Notes under the pieces: generated by a model
What the model was told of the DNA's origin: nothing
The model's input: only the letters and a program-made list of their open reading frames with translations
Database searches by the model: none
Assembly (NCBI GenBank): GCA_030612725.1
Contig: JAUWNJ010000009.1
Location: forward strand, 1-64,000
DNA length: 64,000 nt
DNA from: Planctomycetales bacterium
GTDB taxonomy: Bacteria > Planctomycetota > Phycisphaerae > SM23-33
Direction: 5' to 3'
Shown: positions 7,634-15,553 of the stretch, one piece after another
How the letters are laid out: each line of letters starts with the position of its first letter
How positions within the stretch are numbered: position 1 is the first letter of the stretch
Position numbers and translations under genes: made by a program

Positions 7634-8974
7634 TTAATTCGTTTTGGAATCGGCGAGTAGTCGCTCGACCTCGGCGTGTGCGCGGTCCCAGAGCGGTTGG
7701 TGTTCGGCCTTAATCGGCGATCTGTCGAGGACGGTCAGGTAGAGGTTTTCTCCGCTGCGAAGGTGTTTGAGCGTATGGTCGGTCGCCAGGAATGTCCCGC
7801 CCGGTCCGACCTGGCGAACGACATCCAGCGCGAGGGTCTCTTCGTTGACCGTGATGCCTTTGGCCAGGCGGCGCGCCATCAGGAGCATCTCATGGTCGAT
7901 GACCATCTGTTCGAGCGAGCCGATCGTTCCGTTGGCGAGCAGTCCGGCGTTGTTCGAGACGGAGACCCTGCCTCCGACAGCGGAAAACAGGCATCCGAAT
8001 TTCTCTATTCCCGTCTGCTGGTCCGGTACTTTTGAATTTGACAGCAGCGAGCAGGTGTACGAAGGCAGACCATAGAATGCAGCCATTTGCGCCCCGGCGA
8101 TGGTTCCCAGGAAGTGTTCCGAGCTTGCCATGACGATCTCGCTGCTGCGCATGTCTATAAACGAATGTCCCGCCCCCGCATAGGCAACAGGAGCGCCGGG
8201 GCGAATGGCCTGAACAAGCACGACCGCCATGAGACATTGGGCGATCTTGATTGGCAGGGCACCGGCCAGGGTAATCGGCCCGGCCATGCCTCCCATCGCT
8301 CCGGCCATGATGAACAGTGGAATGGCATTTTGGGCGGCAAGGATGCCCGCCCGAAGAGACTCGGAGTCCCATTGCAGCAAGGGCGCATCGGCGACAACCA
8401 TGCTCACCGCCGGTCTGGACGGATCGGCTGAAACGGACAGGCCCAGTTCCACCCAGGCCTGAGCGCCCTCGAAACTCAACGGGGCAGCCAGACAGTGTTT
8501 TTTCGTGTTCTCCAGGGTAGCGCGGTAGGTGGCCTGCTCCTGCGAGGATTCAGGCTGATCCAGAGCGAGAACATGGGGGATAACCCCGTCGATCTCCGGG
8601 AGTGCGTCGGCGAGGCGGGTGAACTGTACGACGTCCTCAAGACGTGCAGGCCTGGCCTCATCGACGCCGTAGTCGAGGACGTTCAGGTTATAAGCGCCGG
8701 AGAAATGAAAATGCCGATCCCCGCCGAGACGAATCCCTTCACCCTGCTGGTCGTAGAGCACTACGTCTTTGGGTTTCTTTGCCAGCGCTTCGGAAACGAC
8801 TTCGGAGGAAATCCGCACACGATTTCCGTCAATGTCGGCTCCTGCGCCGGCGAGCAATTCGACTGCCTCCGGTAGATTCACCACAGCGCCGATCTCGCTC
8901 AGTATGGTCAGGGCGGCCTGGTGAATAACTTCGATTTCATCGTCGGCAAGAACACGAAATTGTTCGAGTTTCAT
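7634..8974 (-). CDS. MttB-family (trimethylamine methyltransferase-like) protein without pyrrolysine
   Basis: The 446-residue chain matches the MttB superfamily from MKLEQFRVLADDEIEVIHQAALTILSEIGAVV through PLFIMAGAMGGMAGPITLAGAL to AGAQMAAFYGLPSYTCSLL. Archaeal MttB uses an in-frame amber codon for pyrrolysine. This frame has no internal stop, so it belongs to the non-Pyl branch, whose characterised members (MtgB, MtpB, MtcB) demethylate quaternary amines such as glycine betaine, proline betaine and carnitine. These enzymes pass the methyl to a corrinoid protein; none is encoded in the window. It is the first gene of the minus-strand cluster. The substrate is open. Confidence 0.85.
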   Translation of the reverse strand: MKLEQFRVLADDEIEVIHQAALTILSEIGAVVNLPEAVELLAGAGADIDGNRVRISSEVVSEALAKKPKDVVLYDQQGEGIRLGGDRHFHFSGAYNLNVLDYGVDEARPARLEDVVQFTRLADALPEIDGVIPHVLALDQPESSQEQATYRATLENTKKHCLAAPLSFEGAQAWVELGLSVSADPSRPAVSMVVADAPLLQWDSESLRAGILAAQNAIPLFIMAGAMGGMAGPITLAGALPIKIAQCLMAVVLVQAIRPGAPVAYAGAGHSFIDMRSSEIVMASSEHFLGTIAGAQMAAFYGLPSYTCSLLSNSKVPDQQTGIEKFGCLFSAVGGRVSVSNNAGLLANGTIGSLEQMVIDHEMLLMARRLAKGITVNEETLALDVVRQVGPGGTFLATDHTLKHLRSGENLYLTVLDRSPIKAEHQPLWDRAHAEVERLLADSKTN

Positions 8975-9160
8975 TTCAACTTCTCCATTTCCATCAGGTA
9001 ATCAAATTCACTTCCAATGCGAGCAAAGAGATAATCGTTCCCTGCCGACCTGTCAAGACGAAATAAGTCCATGGGACAGTGGAAATTAATTTACTTAAAT
9101 GATATTCTCAATTTAATAACCGGACATCGGTGATCCGGCGGCGTTTTGAACGAGGTGAAG
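8975..9160. promoter_or_regulatory. Divergent promoter region of the methyltransferase cluster
   Basis: This 186-base gap separates the MttB-like gene (minus) from the MtaA-like gene (plus) and must hold both promoters. The part near 9085-9120 is AT-rich. A short hairpin (CCGGACATCGGTGATCCGG, 9120-9138) lies just before the plus-strand ribosome-binding site. No confident -35/-10 pair or operator is assigned. Confidence 0.4.
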
Positions 9161-10183
9161 ATGACTCCCAAGCAGCGGCTATACGCAGCCATTGAAGGTC
9201 GGCGGCGCGACCGCGTTCCTGTTACGCCGATATTCATGGCATGGGCGGCGCACTACATCGGACGGACGTACCGCGATTTCTACCTGGACGGCGAGGTCTT
9301 CGCAGAGGCCCAACTGGCAGTTACGCGAGCGTTCAACGTCGATCAAATCAGCGCAATCAGCGACCCCTGGCGTGAGGCCCAGGCTTACGGGATGGAATTC
9401 AATTATCCCGAAGAGGGCGTCGGCATACCGGCCCGGACGCTCATCGAAACACCCGACGACCTGGACCGCCTGAAACCCATAGACCTCGCCTCGGCCGAGC
9501 GAATAAAGCAGCGCATCGACAGTGTCGCAGCCATGGCCGGGCAGGTCGGGCAAACTCACAGCGTCCTGGGATGGGTCGAAGGTCCACTGGCGGAATACGC
9601 CGACCTGCGCGGCGTTCAGCAGACAATGATGGACCTCATCGACCAGCCTGAAATGTTCAGCCGCGCCGCCGAGGTAATCGTTCCGAACGCTATAGCCTTC
9701 GCCCGCGCCCAGATCGAAACCGGTGCCGACATGATCGGCGTCGGCGATGCAGTCGCCAGCCTCATCGGGCCTGAAATGTACGTAAAGCACGTCCTGCCAT
9801 GGGAGCGGAAACTCTTCGCGGGCATCCACGCCGCCGGCGCGACGGTCAAACTGCACATCTGCGGGAACATCAACAACATCATCGCCCATATGGCCGACAG
9901 CGGGACCGACATAATCGACGTGGACTGGATGGTCCCACTGGCCGATGCCCGTCGGGCCGTCGGGGAAGAAATTACACTGTGCGGGAATTTCGACCCGACT
10001 GTCGTGCTGCTTCAGAGCGCCGCCGAAGACGTAGCCGACGCCGCCCGGAAGTGCATCGCCGACGCCGGAGACCGCTTCATACTAATGGCCGGATGCGAAG
10101 TGCCACCCGGAACGCCGGAAGAAAACATCCGCGCCTTCTGCCCCTGCGACGGCTGCCTCATCGCCGACGCCCTGAAACGCTGA
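9161..10183 (+). CDS. MtaA/MtbA-like methylcobamide methyltransferase (UroD fold)
   Basis: The protein begins MTPKQRLYAAIEGRRRDRVPVTPIF, the superfamily N-terminus. The ATG at 9161 is preferred to an upstream TTG at 9146 because GAGGTG lies six bases before it. LHICGNINNI supplies the His-x-Cys pair and FILMAGCEVP the third ligand, so the zinc thiolate-activating site of methylcobamide:CoM methyltransferases and CmuA-type proteins is intact. It is transcribed divergently from the MttB-like gene. Together they could form the two ends of a corrinoid methyl-transfer pathway. Length is 340 residues. The acceptor (CoM or tetrahydrofolate) is unknown. Confidence 0.85.
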   Translation: MTPKQRLYAAIEGRRRDRVPVTPIFMAWAAHYIGRTYRDFYLDGEVFAEAQLAVTRAFNVDQISAISDPWREAQAYGMEFNYPEEGVGIPARTLIETPDDLDRLKPIDLASAERIKQRIDSVAAMAGQVGQTHSVLGWVEGPLAEYADLRGVQQTMMDLIDQPEMFSRAAEVIVPNAIAFARAQIETGADMIGVGDAVASLIGPEMYVKHVLPWERKLFAGIHAAGATVKLHICGNINNIIAHMADSGTDIIDVDWMVPLADARRAVGEEITLCGNFDPTVVLLQSAAEDVADAARKCIADAGDRFILMAGCEVPPGTPEENIRAFCPCDGCLIADALKR

Positions 10184-10289
10184 TCAGGACTCAAGTCCAG
10201 GATCGAATGAATCCGGGGTATTAGAGGGACAGAGGCGTTGTTGAAAAACACGAGACGAATCGTAAATCGGGAAAAAGTCGGGCGGCGCC

Positions 10290-10559
10290 TTACTTGGGTT
10301 TGAAGCCTTTTATGTTGCCGTCGGTGTATTTTTGGACGGCTTCGGTCAGGTCAATGTCATTGATGTTGGCGAGCGTGCAAAGCCAGGCGAGAACGTCGGC
10401 GAATTCCTCTTCCTTGTTTTTCTGATCGTCTCCGGCCAGGGCGGTGGCGAGTTCGCCGACCTCCTCGATGAACCACAGAAACGTCCCGGCGGTACCTCGC
10501 TCGTTGTCGCGTGCGTAATACTTCTGATGGATGAAATCCTGAAATCGTTTGATTGTCAT
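10290..10559 (-). CDS. MazG-like nucleotide pyrophosphohydrolase
   Basis: The ATG at 10559 (MTIKRFQDFIHQKYYARD) is preferred to one 20 codons upstream, whose extension is a hydrophobic string unlike the family. The 89-residue protein has the all-alpha NTP pyrophosphatase motifs: FIEEVGELATAL and EEEFADVLAWL supply the magnesium-binding acidic residues. Small stand-alone MazG-like proteins clear non-canonical nucleoside triphosphates. The gene lies downstream of the large TPR-zincin gene on the same strand, 77 bases away. Confidence 0.85.
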   Translation of the reverse strand: MTIKRFQDFIHQKYYARDNERGTAGTFLWFIEEVGELATALAGDDQKNKEEEFADVLAWLCTLANINDIDLTEAVQKYTDGNIKGFKPK

Positions 10560-10612
10560 AGTGTTATTGTTAATGGCAGCGAACAGCACTAACAAGAAAA
10601 AAACATAGTTCG

Positions 10613-10650
10613 CGGCCACCGGCCACCGACTACGGGCTACTGACCACTAA
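10613..10650. repeat. Short heptamer repeat (CGGCCAC-like units)
   Basis: Units cggccac, cggccac, cgactac, gggctac and tgaccac follow each other with a seven-base period across the 3' end of the TPR gene. It resembles the other heptamer arrays of this window in period and in location at a gene end. Confidence 0.45.
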
Positions 10651-13477
10651 TATCCTCGATCATTTGCAGGATTTCCTTGGCCTGGCTTTGCGGGTCGAGT
10701 TCGAGTGCTTTTTGTGCGGTAGCGCGGGCTTCGGAAAGTTGTTCGGATTTTTTTGATACGCGTGCAGCCCGGTAATAGACCATTGCCAACTGTGTCCATG
10801 AATCGGCATTTTTCGGATCGATCAGGCAGGTGTTTCGCATCGACCGGATAGCGAGGTCGTAGCTATTCCCGGCTACGTACAGCCCCGCCATCGCCTTATG
10901 AACACCGGCGTCGTAGGGATTGATATTGAGAACCTGCTTGTAGTAGTGCAGCGCATCCTCGTTCTTGCCGGCAGTGCGGTAGATGTCGGCTATCTGGCGG
11001 GCGTACATGGGGTCCTTCATCGTCCGCCGGTGCAGTTCGGCGAGGTTCGGCAACGCTTTTTCAGCCTGGCCCATCTGCATATAAAGTTTAGCGAGTTTCT
11101 TGTATCCATAGGGGTCGAGCCGGCGTCGCACTTTGTATGACTCAAGTGCTGCGATGGCTTCGGGCCAGTGACGTTTGGCGAGATAGCAATCGGCGAGTAT
11201 TCTGGCGGCTTCGGGCGAGCGGGGCTTTACCTCTTCGAGTCTGCGGGCAATCGCAATTGCTTCGCCGTACTTCTTCTTCCTGGTCAGGATGATTCCCAGC
11301 ACTGCCAGCGCCCTGGGATGTTTGGGGTTGGTTTTCAGTGTTTTGCGAGCGGTGGACTCGGACATTCTCTTGAGCGGCTTTGAGGCAAACCCCCACGATT
11401 CAACCTGTTTAATCGCCCAGGCGCGGAAATCCTTGTCGAACTGCTCCTCGGTGGTGCCAAGGACTTCTTTAAAAACCTTCGCCTGCGTCCACCCGTCGCG
11501 GAAGCCGTTGAGCATCCTGATAATAGCGTCGTATTTTTTCTTTTCGATGATGTATTCGAAAATCCATTCTGACTGTGCGTACGCCAGCGTTCTCGCGCCT
11601 CGTCCGCGCTTTTTGTGGTCGGGACGGATAAAGCCCCAACTGAGCGATTTAATCGGATATAGTTTTTTAGTTCTTACGGCGCTGACCAGCAACCTGACTG
11701 CCTGGTAGTTTCGCCGGTCGGGCTGTTCCCATACGGCGCATGATTCGGTGAACCAGTGCGGGATGCGGTTCTTCGTAGCTGTGAGCGTTACGGTGTGGGT
11801 GAACTCGTGCCGGAGCACGACTGCCCAGTTGAATGTTCCCATCCCGCTGCGCAGAGGGTCGGGCGCGGGCATTCCGATGACCCGTCCTGTGCAGGCTCCG
11901 ACCGTATTAATCCATCCGCGCCCGCTGATACGCACCGAAAAATCCCCGTGGCTGGAGAACATTTCCACCAAAGTTTTTTCTTTCGGCTCGAAGTCGAAAT
12001 CCTTGCAGATTTCGGGGTAGATACTCTCTGCTTCCTGGGCCAGCAGGTCCAGCAGCACAGCGTCCTTTTCGCCATCAACCTTGATGATGAAGTGCTCGGT
12101 CTCTTTTACCTGGTATTTTTTGAGTTTTGACAGCAAATTGACGTATCGGACCACATCCTGTCGGTAATCGTCGATTTTGAAGGCCTTGTCGAGCGTTTCG
12201 GCTGCGAGTTTTTCCTGCCCGGTCTGCATATAAAGTTGCCCCAGTCCGGTAACCGCTCCCGCCGATTCCGGCGCAAGTTCGATGGCCTTCTTGAAATATG
12301 TTTCCGCCTGGTCGAACTGCCGGGCGGCGGAGAGCCACTGGGCGATGGTCTCGTAAAGTTCGGAGCATTTGGGATTGACCTTTTCGACGCGCTCAATGAA
12401 TGGCTTGGCCTTGTCGGGGTTGAAAGTACGAACGTGAAGCGCCGCCATCAGCGACAACGCGTCGATGTTGTTCGGATTGATCTTCAGTACCTTATCTATA
12501 ACGGGTGCGACCTGGTCGAACTTCCGCCACCGAAACAGCGTAGCGGCTTTGAGAATATGCGCGTCGGCATAGTTTGGGTTGATTTTCAGGGCTTTTCCCG
12601 CCTCGGAAATCGCCTGCTCGAATCTCCAGTTTTGCAGCAGGATCGCACCTTTACCGACATAAACATCGGGGATACGTTTATTAATCCTGTGTGCAAGGTC
12701 GAATTCCTGCATTGCCGGCTTGGGCTTGTGTTTGCTGAGCAGGAACATCCCAGCCGCTACGTTTGCGGGCCAGTATTTCTTGTCAACGTCCTGGTAGGCT
12801 TTCTGGAGGTAATTGTGCAGGATGTTCCTCGCCTGCTCGGACGCCTTCTGTCCGGTGAGGATAGCGTAGCGGTCGAGGATTTTACCTGCGGCGACGAGGC
12901 TTTCGGCGTCTTTGGTGAAATCCTCGCGTGCGAGCGCCTTATCGATGGCTTTATACGCTTCAATCGCCTCGGCCTTTTTTCCGAGGATTTCGAGAGCCTG
13001 TCCGAGCCGAAGCACTGTCGGGGTCCAATCGTCGCGAAGTTTGAACGCCTTCCGGGCGGATGACAATGCCTCGTCATATTTGCCCGTCTCGGTCAGCAGG
13101 ACCGACATCCGCACATGCCAGACGGCGTTTTTCTCGGCACGAGCGCCGACGGCGCGGAGTGTGGCTATCGCCTCATCATATTTGCCGACAGCGGCGTATG
13201 CCCTGGACAGACCTATGCTCGCCGGGACGGCTTCGGCGGGAGTTTCCGACAATTTTTTATATACTCCTGCCGCCTGGGCGTACTTGCCCGTCCAGTACAA
13301 CTGCCTTGCCCGCTTGAGCGACGGTTTTGCATCGGATGGACGTGTCGCAGCAGCGGGTTTAGTGGTCGGCTTCGACGTTGCGTCTTTGACGATCTTGTTG
13401 ACGTATCGCGGTATGCCGGCGTTCAGACCGGTCGATAAGACCGCAACCAAAGCAATTGTTATTGCGAATTTACGCAT
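10637..13477 (-). CDS. Secreted TPR protein with a peptidase-MA-like zincin domain
   Basis: The ATG at 13477 is chosen because MRKFAITIALVAVLSTGLNAG is a signal peptide and GAGAGAAG precedes it; an in-frame start 27 codons upstream lacks these. The roughly 946-residue protein has N-terminal TPR units, a central zincin domain and more TPR units at the C-terminus. The zincin carries HEFTH at residues 557-561 and a glutamate 17 residues later in HWFTESCAVWEQ, the gluzincin arrangement HExxH-E of the Peptidase_MA family. Planctomycetes encode many such extracytoplasmic TPR proteins. Proteolysis is plausible but the substrate is unknown. Confidence 0.8.
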   Translation of the reverse strand: MRKFAITIALVAVLSTGLNAGIPRYVNKIVKDATSKPTTKPAAATRPSDAKPSLKRARQLYWTGKYAQAAGVYKKLSETPAEAVPASIGLSRAYAAVGKYDEAIATLRAVGARAEKNAVWHVRMSVLLTETGKYDEALSSARKAFKLRDDWTPTVLRLGQALEILGKKAEAIEAYKAIDKALAREDFTKDAESLVAAGKILDRYAILTGQKASEQARNILHNYLQKAYQDVDKKYWPANVAAGMFLLSKHKPKPAMQEFDLAHRINKRIPDVYVGKGAILLQNWRFEQAISEAGKALKINPNYADAHILKAATLFRWRKFDQVAPVIDKVLKINPNNIDALSLMAALHVRTFNPDKAKPFIERVEKVNPKCSELYETIAQWLSAARQFDQAETYFKKAIELAPESAGAVTGLGQLYMQTGQEKLAAETLDKAFKIDDYRQDVVRYVNLLSKLKKYQVKETEHFIIKVDGEKDAVLLDLLAQEAESIYPEICKDFDFEPKEKTLVEMFSSHGDFSVRISGRGWINTVGACTGRVIGMPAPDPLRSGMGTFNWAVVLRHEFTHTVTLTATKNRIPHWFTESCAVWEQPDRRNYQAVRLLVSAVRTKKLYPIKSLSWGFIRPDHKKRGRGARTLAYAQSEWIFEYIIEKKKYDAIIRMLNGFRDGWTQAKVFKEVLGTTEEQFDKDFRAWAIKQVESWGFASKPLKRMSESTARKTLKTNPKHPRALAVLGIILTRKKKYGEAIAIARRLEEVKPRSPEAARILADCYLAKRHWPEAIAALESYKVRRRLDPYGYKKLAKLYMQMGQAEKALPNLAELHRRTMKDPMYARQIADIYRTAGKNEDALHYYKQVLNINPYDAGVHKAMAGLYVAGNSYDLAIRSMRNTCLIDPKNADSWTQLAMVYYRAARVSKKSEQLSEARATAQKALELDPQSQAKEILQMIEDISGQ

Positions 13478-13630
13478 GGATGCTTCTCTCACAAAGGACG
13501 TCAATTTCACGCGCGAACCGACCATCGGTTCGCCTTTAGCGCACAAACCACCCTCCATTATAGTATTCGACGCTTTTTGACCGCTACGGTTCCCTGAAAT
13601 CGAAAAAATGTTATCTGCCCCCTCGCCGGA

Positions 13631-15493
13631 CTATTTACCTCGCAATGTTATGATAGTCTCGGCCAGGAGGGTTCGGGCATTCTGGAAGTCCGCGTATTTG
13701 GGAAATTCCACATCTTTTATTTTCCAGTTCCCGCGCACCATATAGGGATAGTCTCCCGACCCCGGTTTTGCATTATCAGGCAGCGCCTTTTTCAGAACGT
13801 ACCCCCTGCCTGTTTCCTCGAAGAAAAAACCATATCCGCCGAGCGCGTTAACCGATTTTGCTATCGCATCTCTGGCCAATTTTGCCGAATCCTTTTTTCC
13901 TTCTTTCTCCAACCTCTTCGCTATTTCGTTCAGGACGTGCAGGTACGCGTAATCTTCCAGGCCGTCGCGCAAGGAAGACAATCGTATGGAGGCCAACAGG
14001 GGATTTTCCAAATTGGGCTTTTTTGTAAAGTATATTCTCCAATTTACCCCGCTGCCCTTCATGAAGCGGGGAGGCTCGGCGGGCGCCCCGGCCTTGGGGT
14101 AAGTCCTGGTTGCCGGATCGACTATGAAATCCCAGGGCGAACCGCTGTAGTTTCTCCACAAATCGTACCCGTAGGACGTCCAGCCGGTTACGTCCAGTTG
14201 CCGGCAAAACCACGGTATCGATCTGACTTCGCCGTTCGAATTGCTGTAAAGCCATTCCGGAGAACGATCACCCATAACGTACCACCAGACGTGCTCGCCC
14301 TTGGTCCGCCTTTCCTTCATGAAATCACAGACGGCATTATGCGGATTTCCCAATACCCATACCTTATACGGCCCTAACTGCTCGAAAAGATTCGGGATTC
14401 CCTTGTAGTCCAATATGCATCCGCCGTGATGGAGCAGCCCGGCCTTTTCAGCCCATTCCTGATGCTTTTTTGCGAGTTTCCTCAACGCCGGCGTGCCCGG
14501 TTCATCTCTGCCCACCCACTCTATAAATATGTCATTCCATCCCTTCTTGTTGAGGAATTGGGCGAGTTGTTTGTAATACTCCGGCCAGCCCACCTTGGGA
14601 CGGTTCACCGAAGGTAGAAATATCTGAAACCTGTACACTCCCTGACGCATCATCGTTTCGACCACTTCTTCATACAGGCTGAAGTCCACCTTGCCGTCTT
14701 TGGTTGTGCACCATACCCTCTGAAACGTCGCCCCTTGAATGTAATAATCAGATAGAATTTTAGCGTGGGCCTTGCAATACTTGAGAATCTGCTTCCTGTC
14801 TTTGTGATCGTACCCCGCTTTCTTCATTGCCGCCGGTATGTCGCCGTATGGTATGACCCATAACGGCGTCTTTTTCGGAATTGCGAAATCCCACACCTTG
14901 AGTTTTATCTTCACCTTACCGATAACCGTCTTGTCAGACGCCACTACCTTTATTTCCCCCTGATAAACACCCGCCTTCGTATCCCTTGGGACATGTACCG
15001 TAATCCATACAGGTTGCAAAAAACCTTTGTATAGACCAATCACCTTGTCATTAAACAGAACGTCAGTCGTATATGACTTCCACTCTGCAACTTTTTTATA
15101 GATAACAAGTTGGGCATGATGATAGCCCACGGGATTGTATTGTATGTTTTTTCCGGAGATTGTTTTCCCGTCAGGCCTCGATAAATCTCCGCATTGAAGT
15201 GATACCTTCAGGCCATCTTTTCGGGGCATCAGCAGTATTTGAAAAGACTCTCGTTCCCCCTTGGCGCAGAAGAGTTCGATTTCCTTATTTTTGGATAATT
15301 TGTCCGTATCCAATGCGGTTTCCTTTCCGCCGGTAACATACGCCCCCAGTATGTAGTAAGACTTAAAATCTCTCGTCGAGACCTTATCGTACGAACTCAG
15401 CACGCCTACCGAACAGTCCTGGCATATTCCAACAGCATTGAGAGAAACTATGATTGAGGCTAGGATCGCCATTCCACGAGTTTGTCCGCGCAT
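13631..15493 (-). CDS. Secreted DUF4091 / GH123-like glycoside hydrolase
   Basis: A signal peptide (MRGQTRGMAILASIIVSLNAVGICQ) precedes a 620-residue protein with an N-terminal beta-sandwich region (KSYYILGAYVTGG to KIKLKVWDF) and a TIM-barrel region. FIEWVGRDEPGTP matches the Asp-Glu pair used by GH123 enzymes, and SIRLSSLRDGLEDYAYLHVL is the conserved end of DUF4091. GH123 enzymes remove N-acetylgalactosamine by substrate-assisted catalysis, so a retained DE pair supports hydrolase activity. An AGGAG site precedes the start. The gene is flanked by other secreted-protein genes on the same strand. Confidence 0.75.
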   Translation of the reverse strand: MRGQTRGMAILASIIVSLNAVGICQDCSVGVLSSYDKVSTRDFKSYYILGAYVTGGKETALDTDKLSKNKEIELFCAKGERESFQILLMPRKDGLKVSLQCGDLSRPDGKTISGKNIQYNPVGYHHAQLVIYKKVAEWKSYTTDVLFNDKVIGLYKGFLQPVWITVHVPRDTKAGVYQGEIKVVASDKTVIGKVKIKLKVWDFAIPKKTPLWVIPYGDIPAAMKKAGYDHKDRKQILKYCKAHAKILSDYYIQGATFQRVWCTTKDGKVDFSLYEEVVETMMRQGVYRFQIFLPSVNRPKVGWPEYYKQLAQFLNKKGWNDIFIEWVGRDEPGTPALRKLAKKHQEWAEKAGLLHHGGCILDYKGIPNLFEQLGPYKVWVLGNPHNAVCDFMKERRTKGEHVWWYVMGDRSPEWLYSNSNGEVRSIPWFCRQLDVTGWTSYGYDLWRNYSGSPWDFIVDPATRTYPKAGAPAEPPRFMKGSGVNWRIYFTKKPNLENPLLASIRLSSLRDGLEDYAYLHVLNEIAKRLEKEGKKDSAKLARDAIAKSVNALGGYGFFFEETGRGYVLKKALPDNAKPGSGDYPYMVRGNWKIKDVEFPKYADFQNARTLLAETIITLRGK

Positions 15494-15553
15494 TTTAGAT
15501 TCTCCTGTTTAGTTCACGTTTTCTTTTTCCAAAGGACGCCGTCATCGCTTCCA

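Noticed and set aside
7634..8974. Pyrrolysine-containing MttB
   Set aside because: The frame has no internal TAG codon and the protein is complete, so it belongs to the non-pyrrolysine branch.
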